From Marmoricola sp. (GTDB lineage: Bacteria > Actinomycetota > Actinomycetes > Propionibacteriales > Nocardioidaceae), in contig JAOPYE010000036.1 in assembly GCA_025964775.1 (NCBI GenBank), forward strand, positions 1-64,000: a stretch of DNA of 64,000 nt, written 5' to 3'. The position numbers and the translations under genes are program-made. The notes beneath the pieces are model-generated. The model saw only the letters and a list, made by a program, of their open reading frames with translations. It was not told the DNA's origin and did not search any database. Position 1 is the first letter of the stretch. Every line of letters starts with the position of its first letter. Of the stretch, positions 32,860 through 41,142 are shown piece after piece.

Positions 32860-34806
32860 TCAGACCTCCACCTTTGAGACCTTGGTCATCCAGAACATAC
32901 CGACGGCGAGCAGGACAGCCATCGCACCGACCATCAACCAGCCGATCGGCGTGGTGTACATCGGCTTGACGTACCCGGGCTTGGTCAGCGTGAGGTAGAC
33001 CAGGAAGCCCGGGGGCAGCGAGCCGAGGATCCAGCACGAGAGCCGGCCTTCGGCCGAGAGGGCACGTACGTGGCGGCGGATGTACTCGCGTTCGCGCAGG
33101 GTGTGGGCCACGGTCAGCAGGAGCTCGGAGAGGTTGCCGCCGACCTCGCGCTGGATCCTGATCGCCATCACGACCCACTTGAAGTCGTTGCTCTGCATCC
33201 GGATGGCCACCCCGTCGAGCGCGTCCTCGATCCCGACACCCAGCCGCGCCTCGACGATCACGCGCTTGAACTCCGAGGTGATCGGTTCGGCGCCCTCACG
33301 CACGATGGTGTCCATCGACTGCGCCAGGGAGAGTCCGGCGGAGAGGCTTCCGGCCATCAGCTGCAAGGTGTCGGCGAGACCGGCGTCGAACGCCTTGAGC
33401 CGCTTGGAGCGCTTCGTGCCCAGGTAGAGCCACGGACCGATCGCTCCGATGAACAGGAACATGATCATGGCGATCGCGTTCCCGGCGGTGATCAGGAAGC
33501 CGACCAGTCCGGCTCCGAGCGCGATCCCGACGTGCAGCAACAACCACTCCGAGGACTTCAGCGCCATCCCGGCGCCTTCGAGGCGAGTGGCGATCTTGGC
33601 CTCGAAGCCGGAGTTGGTCGACAGCACGCTCTGCGCGGCCTGCCTGGCCTGGGCGGCCAACGAGCTGGACTGGACGTGGTCAGCGCGCATCTGGTCCCGG
33701 GTGCGGCGGCTGCCGTCCTCGGTCGCGCTGTACACCTGAAGCTGCTGTTCCAGCGTGGTGCGCTTGTCGGGATCCTTGGGGCTCAGCAGTACGGCGAGCA
33801 GGCCGATCATCCCGAGGCCGATGGCTGCGAGGGCGACATACATGACCGGAGTCGGGATCGCCAGCGACGAGGACGCGGCCGGCCCGGGCAGCGGAAGGCC
33901 TCCGGTGGTGCCGGTCGGGGCCGCAGCCTGGACCTGGACGTACGCCGACGCGTTGTACGGCGTGCCGGCCGCGCTCAGTGACACGGTCACCGAGGCATCG
34001 TTGTTGGAGTGGTTGGCTGGAACCTTGGCGGTCACCGCGACCTGCCGCGCCAGGGTGTCGGCCTCGGTCGAGAACGCCTGCGCCAGTGCGGCAGAGGTGG
34101 CTGACACGACAGTGCCCTTGCCCGCGGCGGCCATCGCAGCGAGCGCGGTAGGAGCCGCGGCGCCCTGCTCGAGAGCCACGGCGTCGACCTTGACGCCCGA
34201 CGCAGTGATCGCCGAGATGACCGGGGCCAGGGGCGTGCGGGTGTTGTCCTGGCCGTCCGAGAGCACCACGACCTCGCGCTCGCCGGTGGTCCCGGTGGCG
34301 GCGACCGCTTCACGGACGCCGGCGTACAGGGCGGTGTTCAGCTTGAGGGTGAGCCCCTTGATGACGGTCTGCGACGTGGCCCGGTCCAGGCTCGGGCGTT
34401 GCAGGACGTGCACGCTGTTGTCGAAGGTGACGATGCCGACGGCAACGTTGGCCGGGATCGCGGACAGGAAGCTCAGGGCCGCTGATTTGGCTGCTGCGAT
34501 CTTCGCTCCGTGCATGCTGTCGCTGGTGTCGATCGCCAGCACGGCGGTCCGGGCGACAGCGCTGCTGGACGCTGCCGCGACCGCGCTGGCGTCGACCGTG
34601 GTGCCGTCGATCGTCACCTTGACCGAGGTCAGGTCGATCGCGCCGGTGCCGGGCACGGAGACGAGCAGGTGCAGGCTGCCGTTGCTGGACTCGGAGTGGT
34701 CGATGCTCGCGTCGGTGCTGGCCTGGGCAGTTCCGGCCAGCGCGCCGGCCAGCACGAGGGGGGCGACGAACCCGACGGCTGCCAGGCGGCGCAGAACGGT
34801 GTTCAT
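32860..34806 (-). CDS. tadB: VWA domain-TadB fusion, Tad pilus platform protein
   Basis: A 648-residue fusion. A signal peptide (1-29) leads into a von Willebrand A domain (about 85-260) with an intact MIDAS start, Asp93-x-Ser95-x-Ser97, and VVLSDGQDN later. A Pro/Ser-rich linker and a membrane helix (about 322-345) follow, then a standard TadB F-domain core (helices near 425-470, AFDAGLADTLQLMAGSLSAGLSLAQSM, C-terminal helices from about 595). TadB is usually about 300 residues, so the outside VWA part is an addition. The two halves are continuous in frame. The start overlaps tadA by 4 bp. Confidence 0.92.
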   Translation of the reverse strand: MNTVLRRLAAVGFVAPLVLAGALAGTAQASTDASIDHSESSNGSLHLLVSVPGTGAIDLTSVKVTIDGTTVDASAVAAASSSAVARTAVLAIDTSDSMHGAKIAAAKSAALSFLSAIPANVAVGIVTFDNSVHVLQRPSLDRATSQTVIKGLTLKLNTALYAGVREAVAATGTTGEREVVVLSDGQDNTRTPLAPVISAITASGVKVDAVALEQGAAAPTALAAMAAAGKGTVVSATSAALAQAFSTEADTLARQVAVTAKVPANHSNNDASVTVSLSAAGTPYNASAYVQVQAAAPTGTTGGLPLPGPAASSSLAIPTPVMYVALAAIGLGMIGLLAVLLSPKDPDKRTTLEQQLQVYSATEDGSRRTRDQMRADHVQSSSLAAQARQAAQSVLSTNSGFEAKIATRLEGAGMALKSSEWLLLHVGIALGAGLVGFLITAGNAIAMIMFLFIGAIGPWLYLGTKRSKRLKAFDAGLADTLQLMAGSLSAGLSLAQSMDTIVREGAEPITSEFKRVIVEARLGVGIEDALDGVAIRMQSNDFKWVVMAIRIQREVGGNLSELLLTVAHTLREREYIRRHVRALSAEGRLSCWILGSLPPGFLVYLTLTKPGYVKPMYTTPIGWLMVGAMAVLLAVGMFWMTKVSKVEV

Positions 34807-36509
34807 GACGACTCCGGGACGAAGATCCGCGGATCCACCTCGACGTTCGCGAACCCCATCTTCTCCAGGAACTTCGGGCGCAGCCCGGTGGCCTTCAGCG
34901 TTCCCATGCTGCGGCCGTCGTGGTCGAACCCGGCCCCGTTGTCGAAGAGGAAGATGTCCTGGAGGGTGATGACGTCGCCCTCCATCCGCTCGACCTCGGT
35001 CACGTGCGTGATCCGGCGGGTGCCGTCCTTGAGGCGGGCCTGGTGGACGATGACGTCGACGGCTGACGCGACCTGTTCGCGGATCGCGCGCATCGGCAGG
35101 TCCATCCCGGCCATCAGCACCAGCGTCTCCAAGCGGGCCAGGGTGTCCCGGGGACCGTTGGAGTGCACCGTGCAGATGGAGCCGTCATGGCCGGTGTTCA
35201 TCGCCTGCAGCATGTCGAGTGCCGAGGCGTCACGAACTTCACCGACGACGATGCGGTCAGGGCGCATACGCAGCGAGTTGCGCACGAGGTCGCGGATGCT
35301 GACCTCGCCCTTGCCCTCGATGTTCGAGGGCCGGGACTCGAGCCGGACCACGTGGTCCTGCTTGAGCTGGAGCTCCGCCGCGTCTTCGATCGTGACGATC
35401 CGCTCGTCGTCAGGGATGAACGAGGACAGCACATTCAGCGTGGTCGTCTTGCCGGCGCCGGTTCCACCGGAGACGACCACGTTGAGCCGGCCACGGACGC
35501 AGGCCTCGAGGAAGTCGGCGGTCTTGCGCGACAGCGTGCCGAAGTCGATCAGGTGCTCCGCGGTGAGCGGGTCGCGGGAGAACTTCCGGATGGTCAGCGA
35601 GCTGCCGTCGATCGCCAGCGGCGGTACGACGGCGTTGACGCGGCTGCCGTCAGGCAGTCGGGCATCGACCATCGGGGACGACTCGTCGATACGGCGGCCG
35701 ATCCGGGACACGATCTTGTCGATCGTGCGGCGCAGGTGGGCCTCGTCGTTGAACTTGCCGTCGACCCGGACCAGCCGGCCCTTGCGCTCGAGCCAGATGT
35801 CGAACGGCCCGTTGACCATGACTTCGCTGACCGAGTCGTCGCGCAGGTAGGGCTCCAGCGGACCGTAGCCGAGGATGTCGTCGGCGATCTCCTGGGTGAT
35901 CCGCTGCCGGTCGTTGCCGGTCAGCGGTCGGTTGCTGGCGGCCATCACGTCGGTCAGCGCCTGACGGACCATCGACTCGAGCTCTGCCGGGCTCAGGTTG
36001 GCGTCGTACAGCTTCGGCCCGAGCTGGACCAGCAGCTCCTCGTGGACGTTCTCCTTGAGGTCGTCGAAACGGCCCTTGTTCGGGCCCCGCTTGCCGGAAT
36101 CCGAAGCAGCCGCTCCGCTGGGCGCGATCGCATGGGCCGTGAGGCGGCTCGCCTGGCTCGTGTCCTGGGCCGAGTTCTGCGTCGAGTTCTGCGTTGAGTT
36201 CTGCGTTGAGTTCTGCGTTGAGTTCTGGGACCCCTCCGGGGTCGTCGCCGCGTGGGTCGGCTCGGGTGATGCGGTCGCCGGGTCAGCCGCCGCGGACATC
36301 GACGGCGTCGTGCCGGCACCATGCGTCGTTGTCGGCGGCGTACCGGGGAGGCGGGCAGGGCTCGGCCCGGCTCGCCGTGCTCCCGGCTCGCGGTGCTCGG
36401 CCGCCATGGTGGCTGCTGCGTCGGTCTCCGGCGTCGCGAAGGCCGACGTGGCGGTTGTCTCGCTGGTGCCGTTCATCAGCTCTGCAAGACGTTCAGAGAA
36501 CTCGCTCAT
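34803..36509 (-). CDS. tadA: Tad pilus assembly ATPase TadA/CpaF
   Basis: A 568-residue secretion ATPase that powers Flp pilus assembly. Residues 1-150 are low-complexity (Thr/Ala/Pro-rich, with an NSTQ repeat); the conserved part starts near 165 and has the Walker A GGTGAGKTT near 350, ASP/HIS-box sequence around 380-420 (IEDAAELQL, RLESRPSN) and a Walker B region with GEVRDASALDMLQAMNTGHDGS. The N-terminal extension is longer than in most TadA. It overlaps tadB by 4 bp. Confidence 0.94.
   Translation of the reverse strand: MSEFSERLAELMNGTSETTATSAFATPETDAAATMAAEHREPGARRAGPSPARLPGTPPTTTHGAGTTPSMSAAADPATASPEPTHAATTPEGSQNSTQNSTQNSTQNSTQNSAQDTSQASRLTAHAIAPSGAAASDSGKRGPNKGRFDDLKENVHEELLVQLGPKLYDANLSPAELESMVRQALTDVMAASNRPLTGNDRQRITQEIADDILGYGPLEPYLRDDSVSEVMVNGPFDIWLERKGRLVRVDGKFNDEAHLRRTIDKIVSRIGRRIDESSPMVDARLPDGSRVNAVVPPLAIDGSSLTIRKFSRDPLTAEHLIDFGTLSRKTADFLEACVRGRLNVVVSGGTGAGKTTTLNVLSSFIPDDERIVTIEDAAELQLKQDHVVRLESRPSNIEGKGEVSIRDLVRNSLRMRPDRIVVGEVRDASALDMLQAMNTGHDGSICTVHSNGPRDTLARLETLVLMAGMDLPMRAIREQVASAVDVIVHQARLKDGTRRITHVTEVERMEGDVITLQDIFLFDNGAGFDHDGRSMGTLKATGLRPKFLEKMGFANVEVDPRIFVPESS
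36172..36228. repeat. 12-bp tandem repeat in tadA encoding Asn-Ser-Thr-Gln
   Basis: Four full copies and part of a fifth of a 12-base unit (GAGTTCTGCGTT on the forward strand; one copy has C for the last T). The unit is a multiple of three, so copy-number change would lengthen or shorten the linker without breaking the frame. Confidence 0.85.
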
Positions 36510-36535
36510 GCCCCACCCCTTGTGTCATTTCCGGC

Positions 36536-37726
36536 TCACTTCTTCCGACGCCCGAAGACGCGTCGCTTGTCCGAATCGATCGGCTGAGCACCGCCGCGTT
36601 GAACGGCTGATCCGTTGATGCCGGTGCTGCTCAGGTCGTGCGCCAGCTTGATCAGCGCCTTGCTGACCGGGTGATCGGGGCGGCTCAGCACGATCGGGCG
36701 CCCGTGGTTGGTCGCGTTGGCGACCGCGAACGAGGACGGCAGGGCCGTGGAGACCGGCATCTTCAGCAGCTGCTCGACATTCGCCGGGGACAGTCCGACC
36801 TCGTCGTCGGCCCGGTTGAGCAGGAGGTGCCGGCGTCCCTCGGCCAGGTTGAGCTTGTCGAGGGTCTCGAGAGCCACCTTCACGTTCTTGACGGTGGGTA
36901 CGTCGAGCGTCGCGACCAGGATGCAGTCGTCGCTCTCGTCAAAGGCGTGCAGCACCTGGTCGTCGAAGGCCGGCGAGGTGTCGACCACGACGTAGTCGAA
37001 GTGCTGGCGCAGGATCCGCAGCACCTTGCTCACCAGGGCGGGGGAGATCCGCTCCTTGGCCTCGGGATGCGTCGGTGCTGCCAGGATCGAGCAGTTCTCG
37101 TGCCGGGTCAGCAGCGTCTCCAGCAGGCTGAAGTCCAGGTGCTCCTCGGCTTCGACCGCCTCGACGATCGTGTGCTCGGGGATCAGCTGGAGCGTGATCG
37201 CGACATCGCCGAACGCCAGGTCGAGGTCGACCACGCACACGCGGGCAGCCCCGCTCCCGCTGAGGGCGACCGCGAGGTTCACCGCGACGGTGGTCTTGCC
37301 GACTCCACCCTTGGGGGAGAAGACGGTGATCACCTTGCCGTCCCGCTCCGCCGCCTCCGGGACCGGTCCGCGGACCGCCTCGAACACCTGGCGGGCGCGC
37401 TCGACGGCTGCTCCCATCCCGTCGATGTCGTCGGCAGCGATGACGGCTGGAATGCCGACCCTCATCGCCGCCTGGAACACCAGGGAGGTGAGCTCGTGGC
37501 GCAGCAGCACGATCCCGGTCGTCGGGTGCGCGGTGACCAGTCGTTCAGCCAGGGCGACGGCGTCGTCGAGCTCCGTGTTCGGTCCCAGCACGACGGCGTA
37601 CTCGGCCGGCTGGTTCGCAAGCCAGTTGTCGAGCTGAGCGATGCCGGCCACGACCTGCGTGCCCGCGGGCAAGCCGGCTGTGAGGGCGCTGGCCCAGGCA
37701 GCGTCATTCTCGACAAGGACGGGCAT
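36536..37726 (-). CDS. cpaE: CpaE/TadZ-like ATPase
   Basis: A 396-residue protein. Residues 1-120 form a degenerate receiver-like domain; residues 130-375 are a MinD/ParA-type ATPase with deviant Walker A (SPKGGVGKTT, Lys139 and Lys144), VVDLDLAFGDVA and VVVDTSPAFDDQV. CpaE/TadZ proteins place the Tad machine at a cell site. The C-terminal 30 residues are basic (DKRRVFGRRKK), perhaps membrane-contacting. Lies between cpaB and tadA in the operon, 26 bp before the tadA start. Confidence 0.9.
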   Translation of the reverse strand: MPVLVENDAAWASALTAGLPAGTQVVAGIAQLDNWLANQPAEYAVVLGPNTELDDAVALAERLVTAHPTTGIVLLRHELTSLVFQAAMRVGIPAVIAADDIDGMGAAVERARQVFEAVRGPVPEAAERDGKVITVFSPKGGVGKTTVAVNLAVALSGSGAARVCVVDLDLAFGDVAITLQLIPEHTIVEAVEAEEHLDFSLLETLLTRHENCSILAAPTHPEAKERISPALVSKVLRILRQHFDYVVVDTSPAFDDQVLHAFDESDDCILVATLDVPTVKNVKVALETLDKLNLAEGRRHLLLNRADDEVGLSPANVEQLLKMPVSTALPSSFAVANATNHGRPIVLSRPDHPVSKALIKLAHDLSSTGINGSAVQRGGAQPIDSDKRRVFGRRKK

Positions 37727-37765
37727 GTGACTACCTTTCGTGGGAGCGCACGAGCACGTGGGCCG

Positions 37766-38503
37766 TCAGTGGAGCAGGTCGCCGGCGTTGGCACCGGCGT
37801 CCGGCGCTACGGCGGACGTAGGCGTCACGAGGCCGAAGGCGAGCTCGCCGTTCACTGACGCGTAGATGATCTTCTGCGCCTCGGCCTGGGGCACGCCCAG
37901 CGTGAACAGGGTGCGCGGAAGCTGCTCGGTCGTCTGGGTGCCGGTCGTGGACGTGGTGGTCGTCGCGACCACGGTGGTGGTCCCGACGGCGATGACCTCG
38001 ACCTTGGGCAGCAGCAGCTTGGTGTAGTAGCCGGGCAGCCCTGCGCCGTTGTTGGCGGTCAGGAAGATGGCGACCTGGTCACCCGGGTTGACGAACCCGG
38101 CCACCCGCGCCGTGTCGGTGAGGTTGATCGAGATCGCAACGTCGCCCTTGGGGATCGTGAGCGTGCTCGTCGTGGCAGCGGTCGCGGCGAACTTGCCTGC
38201 GATTATCTGCTCGCCCGGGTAGATCGTCGTCTGGGCGATCTCCGAGGAGATCGGCCCGAGGGTGCTCAGCGCACCGACCAGCTCGTCGCCCTGGGTGATC
38301 GTGCTCACGCCGATCTTGCCGGCCGCCTGGGCAGCGGCGACGGTCTCGCCGGCGTCGATCTGCTTGACCGCCACCAGCACCTTCAGCGCCCGATAGCGGT
38401 CGTTCGCGCGTTGGTCCGCGCCGTGGACGTAGAGGAACACCAGCAGTGTTCCCAGAGCCGCGATGACGGCGGCGACGGCGATGAGCACTTTCCTGCGGTC
38501 CAT
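37766..38503 (-). CDS. cpaB: Flp pilus assembly protein CpaB/RcpC
   Basis: A 245-residue protein with an N-terminal membrane helix (about 6-29), a SAF domain (about 40-105, starting VLVAVKQIDAGETV) and a C-terminal RcpC/CpaB domain (IPKGDVAISINLTDTARVAGFVNPGDQVAIFLT), followed by a Thr-rich stretch and LGVPQAEAQKIIYAS. It is thought to sit in the periplasm and bind the cell wall. First gene of the tad operon. ATG 38503 has GAGAGGGAA upstream and is preferred to GTG 38530. Confidence 0.9.
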   Translation of the reverse strand: MDRRKVLIAVAAVIAALGTLLVFLYVHGADQRANDRYRALKVLVAVKQIDAGETVAAAQAAGKIGVSTITQGDELVGALSTLGPISSEIAQTTIYPGEQIIAGKFAATAATTSTLTIPKGDVAISINLTDTARVAGFVNPGDQVAIFLTANNGAGLPGYYTKLLLPKVEVIAVGTTTVVATTTTSTTGTQTTEQLPRTLFTLGVPQAEAQKIIYASVNGELAFGLVTPTSAVAPDAGANAGDLLH

Positions 38504-38779
38504 GCCGAGGTTCCCTCTCCTCAGCGGCACCCGCTTGCCCGGACCCGGTCTCCCGGCTCACGTCGGGAGGAGGACGTGCCTGCGAACACCGAAGTGATCT
38601 GGTCGACACACCCCTCCGGTGTCGACGCATGTAGCACTTTGCCCGAATTGCACCTCTTGTGCACCTATTTTTGAAGACATCACCCAGTTGGGGCCCATAT
38701 ATGGCCCGAAAGGACTATGAATCCCCCGTGGCGCGGCGCGGTCTGCCGAGGAGTTCCCCGGTTCGTTCCTGACCCTGCC
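38504..38779. promoter_or_regulatory. upstream region of the tad operon
   Basis: A 276-bp gap between fadD and cpaB, both on the reverse strand. It holds an inverted repeat GTCGACAC-N9-GTGTCGAC (38602-38626), another TGCAC-CTCTT-GTGCA (38649-38663), an A/T-rich palindrome CCATATATGG (38695-38704), and an ATATGGCCCGAAAGGACTA segment that resembles one upstream of the glycan operon. The tad promoter must be here, but I cannot place its -10 and -35 boxes. GGTTCGTTCCTGAC at 38758-38771 resembles part of the dispersed repeat. Confidence 0.5.
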
Positions 38780-40585
38780 TCAGTGCGAGTAGAGAGCCTC
38801 GACCTCGTCGACGTTCTCCCTCATGACCACGTTCCGCTTCAGCTTCAGGCTCGGGGTGAGCTGTCCGCCCTCCTCGGTCCACTCATCGGGAAGGATCGTG
38901 AATTTGCGGATCGACTCGGCCTTGGACACGGCCTTGTTGGCCGCGTCGACGGCCGCTTCGATCTCGGCGTGCAGGTCGGGGTCGTCGAGCAGCTTGGAGA
39001 TGTCGGTCGGCTTGCCGTGCTGCTCCGCCCAGGCGGGCACGGTCTCGCGGTCCAGGGTGATCAGGACGCCGATGAACGGGCGTCCGTCGCCGACGACGAT
39101 GCACTGGTCGATCAGCACGTTGGCGCGCAGCCGGTCCTCGAGCACGGCGGGGGCGACGTTCTTCCCGCCGGCCGTCACCAGGATCTCCTTCTTGCGTCCG
39201 GTGATGCGCACGAAGCCCTCGTCGTCGATCTCGCCGATGTCGCCGGTGTGGAACCAGCCGTCCGCGTCGCGCGCCTCGGCGGTGGCGGTGTCGTTGTGCC
39301 AGTAGCCGGCGAAGATCTGGCCGCCGCGGAACAGCAGCTCGCCGTCGTCGGCGACGCGCACCGAGGTGCCGCCCACCGGTCGGCCGACGGTGCCGACCTT
39401 CTGGGCGTCAGGCAGGTTCACGGTCAGGGCAGCCGTCGTCTCGGTCAGGCCGTAGCCCTCGAGCACGTTCACGCCGATGCCGCGGTAGAAGTGCCCGAGC
39501 CTGTCACCGAGCGGAGCGCCACCGGACACGGCGTACGCGCACTTCCCACCGAGGGCAGCTCGCAGCCTGGAGTAGACGAGCCGGTCGAAGACGGTGTGCT
39601 GGGTCCTCGTGGCGATCCCGACCTTGCCGGTTTCGAGCGCCCGCGAGTACGCCATCGCGACCTCGGCCGCCCGGTTGAAGATCCGGCCGTTGCCGTCGGC
39701 AACGGCGCGTTGCGAGGAGGTGTTGAAGATCTTCTCGAAGACCCGTGGCACGGCAAGGATGAACGTCGGCCGGAACGCGGCGAAGTCGTCGAGCAGGTTG
39801 CGGATGTCGGCCGAGTGACCCATCCGGACCCGGGCCTTGACGCAGCCGACCTGGATGATCCGGGCGAACACGTGCGCAAGCGGCAGGAACAGAAGCGTCG
39901 ACGCCGGTTCAGCCTCCGGGCCCGAGGGCGTGAACAGGTTGTCGAGCTCGTCGATGGCGACCGACAGCTCGAACATGAAGTTGCCGTGGGTCAGGACGCA
40001 GCCCTTGGGTCGCCCGGTGGTCCCGGAGGTGTAGATCAGCGTCGCCAGCGCGTCCGGGCCGGCCGTCGCACGGCGCGTCTCGAGCTGGTCGTCGGTGATC
40101 TCCGCGCCGAGGGTGCTGAGCACCGAGACGCCGTTGTCCTCGATGGACCAGACGTGGTGCAGGTCGTCGAGGCGATCGCGGATCTCCTTGAGCCGGCCGG
40201 TGTGCTCCGGCGTCTCGGCGACCACCGCCCGCGCGCCCGAATCGGCCAGGATCCACTCGATCTGCTCGGCGCTCGAGGTCTCGTAGATCGGCACCGTCGC
40301 TGCGCCCGCGAACCAGATGGCGTAGTCGAACAGCGTCCACTCGTAGCGCGTCCGCGAGAGCAGGGCGACCCGGTCTCCCGGTTCGACGCCGGCAGAGACC
40401 AGCCCCTTCGCGACCGCCCTGACCTCGGCCAGGAACGCCGCGCAGGTGATGTCGACCCATCCGTCCCGGGTACGGCGCGCAAAAGCCACCGATTCCGGGT
40501 GTTCCGTGCCGTTGATCACGACGTCGTCGGTCAGGTTTCCGGTCGTGGCCACCGGGACCTGCAGGGGGGTGGAGTACTCGCGCAC
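38780..40585 (-). CDS. fadD: long-chain fatty acid-CoA ligase
   Basis: A 601-residue AMP-forming acyl-CoA synthetase, similar to mycobacterial FadD15 (Rv2187) in length and context. Motifs: LIYTSGTTGRPKGCVLTH (P-loop), YGLTETTAALTVN, GWFHTGDIGEIDDEGFVRITGRKKEILV and a C-terminal Lys region (PSLKLKR). It activates fatty acids for lipid synthesis or breakdown. GTG 40585 is preceded by GAGGAG at 5 bases; the longer open frame is rejected. Confidence 0.93.
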   Translation of the reverse strand: MREYSTPLQVPVATTGNLTDDVVINGTEHPESVAFARRTRDGWVDITCAAFLAEVRAVAKGLVSAGVEPGDRVALLSRTRYEWTLFDYAIWFAGAATVPIYETSSAEQIEWILADSGARAVVAETPEHTGRLKEIRDRLDDLHHVWSIEDNGVSVLSTLGAEITDDQLETRRATAGPDALATLIYTSGTTGRPKGCVLTHGNFMFELSVAIDELDNLFTPSGPEAEPASTLLFLPLAHVFARIIQVGCVKARVRMGHSADIRNLLDDFAAFRPTFILAVPRVFEKIFNTSSQRAVADGNGRIFNRAAEVAMAYSRALETGKVGIATRTQHTVFDRLVYSRLRAALGGKCAYAVSGGAPLGDRLGHFYRGIGVNVLEGYGLTETTAALTVNLPDAQKVGTVGRPVGGTSVRVADDGELLFRGGQIFAGYWHNDTATAEARDADGWFHTGDIGEIDDEGFVRITGRKKEILVTAGGKNVAPAVLEDRLRANVLIDQCIVVGDGRPFIGVLITLDRETVPAWAEQHGKPTDISKLLDDPDLHAEIEAAVDAANKAVSKAESIRKFTILPDEWTEEGGQLTPSLKLKRNVVMRENVDEVEALYSH

Positions 40586-40678
40586 ACTTCTCCTCGTCGA
40601 CTCGGAAGTCTGCTGGAACACGTGTGACGTGCTCCTCATCCGGCACCTGCACGGTACTAGGGGCGCTCGATGATCCGA

Positions 40679-40684
40679 TAGCCT
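40679..40684 (+). promoter_or_regulatory. -10 box for leaderless SRPBCC gene
   Basis: TAGCCT, then 7 bases, then the ATG at 40692, with no Shine-Dalgarno: a typical leaderless arrangement. Confidence 0.5.
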
Positions 40685-40691
40685 CGCGTCC

Positions 40692-41129
40692 ATGCCCGAA
40701 CAGACCACGTCGAGCATCGTGATCGATGCCGCTGCCGCCCAGGTCATGGCGGTCATCGTCGACTTCGAGGCCTACCCGGCGTGGGCCCAGGGGATGAAGG
40801 CTGCCCAGGTCGTCTCGACCGACGAGTCCGGGCACGCCCGCCAGGTTCACTTCGAGCTCGAAGCCACCCCGATCAAGGACTCCTACACCCTCGACTACAC
40901 CTACGTCGGTACGACGACCTTGCGCTGGAAGCTGGTCGAGGGCCGGATGCTGCGCGCGATGGAGGGCTCCTACGAGCTCGTCGAGACCGGAGCCGGTACC
41001 GAAGTGACCTACAAGCTCGCCGTCGACGTCGCGATCCCGATGATCGGGATGCTGCGGCGCAAGGCCGAGAAGGTCATCATCGACACCGCGCTCAAGGGCC
41101 TGAAGAAGCGCGTCGAGTCCCTGGCTTGA
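40692..41129 (+). CDS. SRPBCC (polyketide cyclase/START-like) family protein
   Basis: A 145-residue single-domain lipid-binding fold protein: helix-strand start (TSSIVIDAAAAQVMAVIVDFEAYPAWAQGMKAAQVV), a curved sheet and a long amphipathic C-terminal helix (KAEKVIIDTALKGLKKRVESL). Such proteins bind hydrophobic ligands; no catalytic residues can be named. It lies 14 bp before the ArsA-like gene, with which it is probably co-transcribed, as in the mycobacterial Rv2185c-Rv2184c pair. Confidence 0.88.
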   Translation: MPEQTTSSIVIDAAAAQVMAVIVDFEAYPAWAQGMKAAQVVSTDESGHARQVHFELEATPIKDSYTLDYTYVGTTTLRWKLVEGRMLRAMEGSYELVETGAGTEVTYKLAVDVAIPMIGMLRRKAEKVIIDTALKGLKKRVESLA

Positions 41130-41142
41130 GAGACGTGGTCAT

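Noticed and set aside
36172-36228. Short direct repeats that might suggest a CRISPR array
   Set aside because: The 12-bp units have no spacers, lie in the tadA coding frame and encode NSTQ.
38717-40627. 636-residue forward-strand open frame
   Set aside because: Antisense to fadD; composition biased to Val/Arg/Asp and no recognisable motif.
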